From assembly GCA_000753945.1 (NCBI GenBank), contig JQOA01000218.1, positions 1 to 10,035 of the forward strand: a stretch of DNA of 10,035 bases. Direction: 5' to 3'. The notes under the pieces were generated by a model, which was given only the letters and a program-made list of their open reading frames with translations, ran no database searches and was not told where the DNA came from. This document shows, in pieces, positions 4,828-10,035 of this stretch (position 1 is its first letter; each line of letters opens with the position of its first letter). Both the position numbers and the translations under genes were made by a program. The stretch is from Smithella sp. D17. Lineage in GTDB: Bacteria > Desulfobacterota > Syntrophia > Syntrophales > Smithellaceae.

Positions 4828-5964
4828 ATGAAAAAAGCAATAATACTGATCATCATATTATTTAATCTATTATACACATATCAATCTTATGCGGAAGATA
4901 AGAATACCATAGAGCCACCAACTCAAAGAAAACAAAAAGAAGCAGACACAAAAGTAAAGCCGGAAACGACGAATGAAGAAAAAGACCAACATCAAACACT
5001 TTCGTCACTCAGAACGAAACAGAAGTGGAATTATCCCAAACAGGGATGTTCATCAGGAGAATGTAAAGAAGATCAAACGCCGAACAAAGAACAGCCGTTC
5101 GATAATGAAATAAAAGTAAATTATGGCCAGGTGCAGAAAGCAGTAGAGGAAGTACAGTCGCCAACAATAGTAACACCGGAAATACCAATGGCCGTGCGGG
5201 TAAGCGCCAGGGATATAAATAGAGTAACATGCCAGGCGGGAGAGATTAAAGACATTGTGTATTCAAAAGAAAAAGGAATGTCAGTATCCTTTGCCGGAAA
5301 GGACGCATACGTTAAATATAAATACATCAAGAAAGACAATAAAACAATATATCCGAGCGTTACTGAGATGTATATTGTCTGCGGTGATTCCACTTACAAT
5401 CTCATTGCAGTGCCGGAATTAATCCCATCAAAAACAATTCAACTATCAACCGGCGACAGCGAAAAAATAAGAAAAAATAAAAATTATTTCAGCGGAATGT
5501 CATCAGAGAAAAAAATAATGACGATGATCAAGGCTGTATATGCCGATGACATACAGGAAAGTTTTACAGTAGAAAAACAGGCATTCAATGACATCAGCCC
5601 CTACGAAGAATTATTCATAACGCCGACAAGAACTATAACCGCGTCCGGAGAGGGTATTAGAGTATCAGAGTATATAATCAAAATAAAAGAAAACTCTAAG
5701 AAGCAAGAAATAGAATTAGACGAACGTGATTTTATCGATATTGCATCAAACCCAATAGCATTAGCCATTGATAAAATAAGGATCAGGAAAGGCGATACCG
5801 CCCGTATGTTTATATGCGAACAAAATAAAGGCGATTATGATTCGGATAAAAATCCAACGATAAAAATAAACAAGGGTTATGTGAATGAAAATATAAAAAC
5901 AGAACCAAAAGAAGTAAAAAATGAAGACGACAAGAACGGCTCAAAACAATTCAAAATTAAATAA
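4828..5964 (+). CDS. traK: TraK, VirB9-like secretin/core protein with long extensions
   Basis: 378 residues, well above F TraK at about 242. Residues 1-22 (ILIIILFNLLYTYQSYAE) form a signal peptide. Residues 23-110 are a charged, low-complexity extension containing two cysteines (GCSSGECKED). The TraK core starts near 118 with VRVSARDINRVTCQAGEIKD and continues IVYSKEKGMSVSFAGKDAYV, then TEMYIVCGDSTYNLIAVPEL with the conserved VCG and IP(S/P)KTIQL. A second beta-rich part (about 250-340) covers the family's C-terminal domain, and residues 345-378 are a Lys/Glu-rich tail. TraK forms the outer-membrane-side ring with TraB and TraV. No traV is visible, and the extra N-terminal segment could substitute for a contact, but that is speculation. 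It is followed 14 bases later by traB. Confidence 0.88.
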   Translation: MKKAIILIIILFNLLYTYQSYAEDKNTIEPPTQRKQKEADTKVKPETTNEEKDQHQTLSSLRTKQKWNYPKQGCSSGECKEDQTPNKEQPFDNEIKVNYGQVQKAVEEVQSPTIVTPEIPMAVRVSARDINRVTCQAGEIKDIVYSKEKGMSVSFAGKDAYVKYKYIKKDNKTIYPSVTEMYIVCGDSTYNLIAVPELIPSKTIQLSTGDSEKIRKNKNYFSGMSSEKKIMTMIKAVYADDIQESFTVEKQAFNDISPYEELFITPTRTITASGEGIRVSEYIIKIKENSKKQEIELDERDFIDIASNPIALAIDKIRIRKGDTARMFICEQNKGDYDSDKNPTIKINKGYVNENIKTEPKEVKNEDDKNGSKQFKIK

Positions 5965-5978
5965 AGGAATCTTGGTAA

Positions 5979-6518
5979 ATGGCGATAGATCTGAAAAGTA
6001 AATTTAAAGAGTATTGGAAAAACCTGGATGCAGACGGCAAGAAAAAGGTTGTAAGAACCATTATCATCGTGGGCCTGATGGTCTTTGGTATTGCGGTATA
6101 TTATATAAAATATGGAACAAAAACCATAGAAACGCCACGGGCAAGTCAAAATCCCAAACAAGAAATAAAGCTGGAACCCCATCTGTTGGAAAAGTCTGCG
6201 TATTTGCAGGGCCAGGAAAAAATAAACACAATGCTGAAAGAAGTAGAAGATCTGAAAAAAGAACTTAAAGAGAATCAGAATCAGCAAGGTGATAAATCAG
6301 GTCCCGCCGAATTGAAGCCAAATAACAAGCAGGCAGGACAAACACAGTCCCAGATGCAGTCTATGAGGCAGCAAGCCCCGTCGGGGCAAATAGCATCCCC
6401 AACAATTAAAAACGAACCAATACCGCCGCCGCCGATCCCACAGAGTCAATCCAGACAGTATAATAATCAGGCACAAAGAAATGTACCCCAATTCGCTTTC
6501 AGACGAGTGCCTGTTTGA
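5979..6518 (+). pseudogene. traB: TraB (VirB10-like), 5' part only
   Basis: About 168 genuine residues after AAAGGA, then roughly 11 codons of unrelated sequence before a stop. The preserved part has the TraB N-terminus: a basic cytoplasmic start, one membrane helix at about 26-44 (TIIIVGLMVFGIAVYYI), a coiled coil at about 65-105 (KINTMLKEVEDLKKELKENQ) and a Gln/Pro-rich spacer (PIPPPPIPQ). The whole C-terminal VirB10-like beta-barrel domain, normally some 250-300 further residues, is absent. From about 6482 on, the opposite strand codes for a TonB-dependent receptor, so the gene was cut at a junction near 6475-6490. Without the barrel domain this copy cannot span from inner to outer membrane, so transfer is probably dead here unless the join is an assembly artefact. 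Confidence 0.85.
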
Positions 6519-7768
6519 GAAATGAGGAAAGCTGTGGATATTTTATATGTGACTTTTGTGCCAAATAGCTCATGGTCATCAATTCTTACACCAGGAGTTA
6601 TATAAAGCTTTTCCCAAAGCTTAAATTGATCCTGGAAATAGTAGCCTTTGTTATCAACCGTCTTTCTTTCTTGTGTACTCGAATATGGACCCCATAAGCT
6701 GTCAGATTCATAATAAGATTTTCCTGCTTCTACTTCATATTCAAAACCTGCGGTAAGAGTATTCCATTCCACAGGAGAAATGTTATGTTGCCATTCGAAC
6801 TTTTGGGTATTACCTTCATACCAATCACTGGACGAATCATCAGGGTGCGACGGATCCTTGCCGTTATGAAACCTTCTATCAATATCATTATAAGAAAACG
6901 ACAGGCAATGATTCCACCATGAAGTTATTGCTTGGTCAAATGCCAACTTGGCGGCAAACTGTTTAGACCAGGCAATATCATTGGGATCATCGTCATAAGC
7001 ACCATTATCGATATCTGCTCTGGCATCAGTATAACGAGCAACTAAGCTTAATTCACTATTGCCAAAAAGTTTATATCCTATTTTGGAGGAAATGGTGGTG
7101 TTTTGATAGGAATCTTTTTCGCTGCCATCTGCTGCCGAGGAAATACCGTCAGAATCAAGTCGTGAAATAGACACAGAATAATTGAATTTATCTATGCTGC
7201 CGCTTGAACTTAAACTTTCTTTAAATGTGTTGTGTGACCCGCCTTCAAAATAACCTTCAACTTGCGGCTTGCCAGTTCCTTTCTTCGTGATAATATTTAT
7301 TACGCCTGCCATGGCATCGGAACCATAGAGTGTGGATTGCGGGCCACGTACTACTTCAATGCGCTCAATATTATCCGTTGTCAAATGGGCAAAGTCAAAA
7401 GAACGATCAGTTGACATCGGGTCGTTTAATTCGACCCCGTCAATCATAACAAGAGTCTGCCCCGGTTTTGCACCTCGGAGATAGATAGAAACTCCTCCCC
7501 CTAATGCTCCGGTCTGCATAATAGTAACACCCGGTATGTCTCGCAGAATCTGCTCTACAGTCTGCTTACCGGTTTTCTTAATATCTTCCTTAGTAATAAC
7601 GGTAGTAGAACTTCCAACCTCACCTTGGTAGGTTTCAGTTTTTGTTGCGGAAACAATAACATTTCCTAAGTCATACTTTACAGCGGTATCTTTTTCTTCT
7701 TCCGCCCATACTTGATGAACCCCCAACATAATAATTAAAGCTATAAAACCTAATATTTTCTTCTTCAT
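6467..7768 (-). pseudogene. btuB: BtuB-like TonB-dependent cobalamin receptor, 3' end missing
   Basis: Starts at the ATG at 7768 behind GGGAGGAG; the frame is open 37 codons further upstream, but that part is the riboswitch. Residues 1-22 are a signal peptide (ILGFIALIIMLGVHQVWA). A TonB box lies at about 36-42 (NVIVSAT). The plug domain (about 48-165) shows LRDIPGV, LRGAKPGQTLVMIDGVELND and VRGPQSTLYGSDAMAGVINI. Beta-strand repeats follow, ending in TGTRLKANWGT. At that point BtuB-type receptors normally continue into a GFRAP-like segment and about 170 further barrel residues. Here the frame breaks into unrelated sequence after residue 428 (near 6482) and stops. The receptor would carry corrinoids through the outer membrane, and the riboswitch upstream supports B12 as substrate. 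Without the last third of the barrel it should not fold. Confidence 0.88.
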
Positions 7769-7770
7769 TG

Positions 7771-7787
7771 TTCTCCTCCCTCGAGAA
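7771..7787 (-). promoter_or_regulatory. Ribosome site of btuB inside a small hairpin
   Basis: On the minus strand TTCTC (7787-7783) can pair with GAGAA (7775-7771), enclosing GAGGGAG, which contains most of the GGGAGG ribosome site; the ATG follows two bases later. Opening or closing this hairpin could be how the upstream riboswitch controls translation. There is no T-run in the leader, so transcription termination is less likely. The stem is only five pairs, so the regulatory reading is tentative. Confidence 0.4.
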
Positions 7788-7796
7788 TACTTCCTT

Positions 7797-7893
7797 GATA
7801 GGCAATCGTCCGGGCTCGCCGACACCGTTATGATGCGGGAATTACCGTTGCGGGGCAGCAGAAGGAATCGCACCTTCATTTCCTCCGCCTATC
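7797..7893 (-). ncRNA. Cobalamin riboswitch in the btuB leader
   Basis: On the minus strand the P1 helix is GATAGGC (7893-7887) pairing perfectly with GCCTATC (7803-7797). Between them lie the conserved core GAAGGTGCGATTCC, then CTGCTGCCCCGCAACGGTA, and near the 3' side the B12 box, GAGCCCGGACGATTGCC. About 97 nucleotides is short for this family, so peripheral arms are reduced or absent, as in the compact class-II types. It ends 28 bases before the btuB start codon and should reduce btuB expression when cobalamin is abundant, most likely by masking the ribosome site. A TATAAA at 7917-7912 might be the -10 element of a dedicated promoter, but I find no good -35. Confidence 0.9.
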
Positions 7894-7941
7894 TGGACTA
7901 ATTGTTATTGGTTTATATCAACATTACATCTTAAACTTTAT

Positions 7942-8397
7942 TTATTTTTGTTTACCTCCTTCTTTCTGTGGATTCAGCTTACTGTCCACCTTCCATGAGC
8001 AGACATCCTTTTTGTAGATCCATTTCATGCGCTGCGCACCGTCAACAACCTTTGAGTATGCCAATTCTCCCGGGGACTTGCCATCAATCGTATAGTACCA
8101 AGCCATTTCCCCGCGCTTGCCCGCAACCCCGTCGATGGAAGTAACAAAGACATACTGGCCGACAGGATGGGTTTCAACAGTGGCCACTGTCTGCAAAACA
8201 TCAAGAAACGTTTTACCTTTTACCAGAGGAATTTCAACCGTCCTAGATGGCCGGTTGTTGCCGTAATCAATTTCCACAATAATCTTTTTGCCGCCTTCAT
8301 TAACAGATGCCCGCTGATTTTCGGCCTGTGCTAAAAATGCAACAACCGATAAAATACAAAAAATAACCGCCGCAATAATTCTAACTTTTCTTCTCAT
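7942..8397 (-). CDS. Secreted DUF4430 (transcobalamin-like) domain protein
   Basis: 151 residues behind AAAGGAGGAG. Residues 1-25 (IIAAVIFCILSVVAFLAQA) are a Sec signal peptide without lipobox. Residues about 38-130 match DUF4430, a small beta-grasp-like domain resembling the C-terminal domain of transcobalamin/intrinsic factor: VKGKTFLDVLQTVA, YVFVTSIDGV, then EMAWYYTIDGKSPGELAYSK and WIYKKD. The tail is Lys-rich with one cysteine. It sits 34 bases after cobO and just before the riboswitch-controlled btuB, so it is placed among genes for corrinoid uptake. It may bind or hand over cobalamin in the periplasm or at the cell surface. That is inference from domain resemblance and context; no function is proven for bacterial DUF4430 proteins that I can name. 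Confidence 0.8.
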   Translation of the reverse strand: MRRKVRIIAAVIFCILSVVAFLAQAENQRASVNEGGKKIIVEIDYGNNRPSRTVEIPLVKGKTFLDVLQTVATVETHPVGQYVFVTSIDGVAGKRGEMAWYYTIDGKSPGELAYSKVVDGAQRMKWIYKKDVCSWKVDSKLNPQKEGGKQK

Positions 8398-8431
8398 TCA
8401 ACTCCTCCTTTCTTTTTATTAATAGAGTAAA

Positions 8432-8968
8432 TCAGTACTCAATTCCCTTCCTCCGTTTCACCCCCTTGTCGTATGGATGTCTGATTTTTTGTATATTACT
8501 TACCAGATCGGCAAGTTCAATAAGTTCAAAGGGAGCTCCTCTTCCCGTTAAAATTATCTCCAGCTGTTCCGGTTTTTCCATAAGCAAGGGAACAACCTCT
8601 TCCATTTTTAAAAATCCATCCCGCAAAGAAATATTAATTTCATCGAGAATCAGAAGTTTGTATTTGTTCTGCAGGTACAAATTTTTTATAAAATCCATTC
8701 CTCGTAAACAGCCTTGTCGTATTTCAGTAAAACTTGCTTTTTTGTCGCAAAAAGGATGCTTACTGGCAAAACCGAATACATCCACCCCTATTTTTTTCAA
8801 AATAGCATGCTCCGAATACCCCCATTTATAGGGATCTTTATGAAAATAAATATAACAGACTTTAAAACCATGACCGACCGTTCTGACGGCAAGACCGACT
8901 GCGGCAGTAGTCTTTCCTTTGCCATCGCCCGTATAAATCTGAATCAGTCCTTTTCTCTGCTCCATCAT
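8432..8968 (-). CDS. cobO: Cob(I)alamin adenosyltransferase, CobO/BtuR type
   Basis: 178 residues (E. coli BtuR has 196). It attaches the adenosyl group of ATP to the cobalt of cob(I)alamin or cob(I)yrinic acid a,c-diamide, giving the coenzyme form after uptake. The P-loop is YTGDGKGKTTAAVGLAV (P-loop proper 14-21). A Walker-B-like LLILDEINIS lies at about 106-114, followed by the family motif IILTGRGAP and the C-terminal HPYDKGVKRRKGIEY, so the protein is full length. The usual corrin-side motif QF(I/L)KG is altered to YFHKDPY (about 41-47), a mild oddity. The ATG overlaps the btuD stop (ATGA), which indicates translational coupling with the transporter. Confidence 0.92.
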   Translation of the reverse strand: MMEQRKGLIQIYTGDGKGKTTAAVGLAVRTVGHGFKVCYIYFHKDPYKWGYSEHAILKKIGVDVFGFASKHPFCDKKASFTEIRQGCLRGMDFIKNLYLQNKYKLLILDEINISLRDGFLKMEEVVPLLMEKPEQLEIILTGRGAPFELIELADLVSNIQKIRHPYDKGVKRRKGIEY

Positions 8969-9756
8969 TTTAATATGCTCCCATTATCCCCGGCCAACAT
9001 AATGTATGGTTTTTGCGAGACTGGATTTTTTTCAATAAGAACTTTGATCTTGTAAACCTCTTCGATATCGAGGCAGTTAAATATCGCACCCGGATATCCC
9101 ATCTTATGGATACGTCCATTGTTAATAAGCAGAAGTTCATGGCAATACTCGGCGGCCAGATTCAGATCATGCATGACCATAATTACAGTCAAGCCGAAGT
9201 TACCATTCAATTTTCTGATCAGATTAAGGATGCCTGCCTGATGAGTGATGTCCAAATGAGCAGTAGGCTCATCCAATAGAATAAGTTTCGGCTCCTGAGA
9301 CAGTGCCCGGGCAATAAGAACAAGCTGCTTTTCTCCATCGCTCATATGCTTTAATGTTCGATTTCTCATCTTAGTGATGCCTGTCAATTGCATGGCTTTT
9401 TGTACAGCCTCTAAATCTTTTTTCGTCTCAAAGAATTGAAACGCACTATAATAAGGAATTCTGCCCAGCGAGATAAATTCCTCGACTGTAAATTCATCTA
9501 ATGAAGAATTTTGTGAAACTACTGAAATAGTCTTTGCCCAATCCTTTGCAGCAATCGTCTGTATATCGATACTGTCCCAAAGAATTTTTCCTCTTTTAGG
9601 TACGATTGCTCTTGAAATAGCACGCAATAGGGTGGTTTTCCCGGAACCGTTCGGACCGATGATTCCCAGAATTTTACCCTCTTCTACCTGAAAATTAATA
9701 CCGGCAAGCACAGGATTATTTTCGTATCCGCAATCCAAATCAACTACCTTAAGCAT
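8965..9756 (-). CDS. btuD: ABC transporter ATPase for cobalamin, BtuD/FecE type
   Basis: 264 residues from the ATG at 9756 behind AAGGAAG; a longer frame reaching 9819 overlaps btuC too far and lacks a ribosome site. Walker A is GPNGSGKTT (34-42), Q-loop Q82, signature MSDGEKQ (138-144; D replaces the usual G), Walker B LILLDEP (158-164) with catalytic E163, D-loop HLD (167-169) and H-loop H196. The protein belongs to the iron-siderophore/B12/haem subfamily. It powers BtuC in the inner membrane. It overlaps btuC by eight bases and cobO by four, so all three form one tight operon. Placement with cobO, a DUF4430 protein and a riboswitch-linked btuB argues for cobalamin rather than siderophore as cargo. 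No periplasmic binding protein (btuF) is visible; it may lie upstream. Confidence 0.9.
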   Translation of the reverse strand: MLKVVDLDCGYENNPVLAGINFQVEEGKILGIIGPNGSGKTTLLRAISRAIVPKRGKILWDSIDIQTIAAKDWAKTISVVSQNSSLDEFTVEEFISLGRIPYYSAFQFFETKKDLEAVQKAMQLTGITKMRNRTLKHMSDGEKQLVLIARALSQEPKLILLDEPTAHLDITHQAGILNLIRKLNGNFGLTVIMVMHDLNLAAEYCHELLLINNGRIHKMGYPGAIFNCLDIEEVYKIKVLIEKNPVSQKPYIMLAGDNGSILK

Positions 9757-10035
9757 TGCCGCTTCCTTTTTTTGCCAAAGCATAAATAAAAAGACTTCCG
9801 CCCAGTATTCCGGTAACAACTCCCACAGGCAGTTCCACCGGCGCGATAATTGTCCGGGCGATGGTATCGCAAAAAATCAGAAAAGCGCCTCCAGCCAGAA
9901 ACGCGGCAGGCATCAATATTCGATGATCTGCTCCTACAAGCATTCTGATGAAATGCGGAACCACCAAGCCGACAAATCCAATCATTCCGGCAATAGAAAC
10001 GCTGAAACCCGCCAGTAAAGAAGCGATCACAAAGA
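9749..10035 (-). CDS. btuC: BtuC-like permease, C-terminal part (continues past the window)
   Basis: About the last 95 residues of an inner-membrane permease of the FecCD/BtuC family; the 5' part lies beyond the right edge. Recognisable are VSIAGMIGFVGLVVPHFIRM, the cytoplasmic coupling-helix region of the family; GADHRILMPAAFLAGGAFLI; CDTIARTI; and ELPVGVVTGILGGSLFIYAL, the conserved last helices. A GTG at 10030 is an internal valine codon, not a start. The stop overlaps the start of btuD by eight bases. BtuC normally works as a dimer with two BtuD subunits to import cobalamin delivered by BtuF. Confidence 0.92.
   Translation of the reverse strand, partial: FVIASLLAGFSVSIAGMIGFVGLVVPHFIRMLVGADHRILMPAAFLAGGAFLIFCDTIARTIIAPVELPVGVVTGILGGSLFIYALAKKGSGNA

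Noticed and set aside
4431..4877. 148-codon minus-strand frame across traE
   Set aside because: Antisense to the well-supported traE; its Phe/Leu/Ile-rich composition is what the complement of Lys/Glu-rich AT-rich coding DNA gives.
7769..7879. N-terminal extension of the btuB frame by 37 codons
   Set aside because: The added codons overlap the riboswitch P1, B12 box and core, there is no ribosome site at 7879, and the internal ATG at 7768 has a strong GGGAGGAG site followed by a proper signal peptide.
8466..9279. Plus-strand open frames across cobO and btuD
   Set aside because: They are antisense to two clearly recognised genes with full motifs and show no coding character of their own.

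Overview
The window reads as AT-rich DNA from a Gram-negative bacterium. It contains a TonB protein, a TonB-dependent outer-membrane receptor, an OmpA-type protein, a periplasmic DsbC-like protein and an F-type conjugation system. The TonB N-terminus, the multi-copy zinc-finger family and the B12 gene set remind me of uncultured sediment or groundwater lineages such as Omnitrophota or Desulfobacterota-like bacteria. That assignment is an impression from the protein sequences, not a measurement.

Region 1 (1-2075) is a rearranged accessory patch. A tonB-like gene sits between two perfect 39-base inverted repeats (1-39 and 1085-1123). The right repeat lies inside the remains of a zinc-finger protein gene (about 1085-1297), and an intact paralogue follows at 1629-2075. 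The left repeat is therefore the start of a second, oppositely oriented copy of that remnant, which runs off the window. Between tonB and the right repeat are a broken gene start and what looks like a fragment of a membrane-protein gene.

Region 2 (2170-6518) is the front of an F-type type IV secretion/conjugation operon, all on the plus strand with short gaps or overlaps: an OmpA-domain protein, a DsbC-like disulfide isomerase, a TraA-like pilin, TraL, TraE, TraK and the N-terminal part of TraB. TraB is cut off before its VirB10-like domain, and none of the later tra genes are present.

Region 3 (6467-10035) is a vitamin B12 acquisition cluster on the minus strand. In transcription order it holds btuC (partial at the window edge), btuD, cobO/btuR, a secreted DUF4430 protein, a cobalamin riboswitch and btuB. 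The btuB-like receptor gene has lost its 3' end exactly where traB is lost, so 6475-6490 is a novel junction joining two unrelated truncated genes tail to tail (a deletion, a recombination event or an assembly join).

Functionally, btuB would import corrinoids across the outer membrane with energy from a TonB protein, BtuCD would move them across the inner membrane, CobO would adenosylate them, and the riboswitch would shut btuB off when cobalamin is plentiful. The tra genes would build a conjugative pilus and the envelope core of a transfer channel, but as seen here that locus is incomplete.
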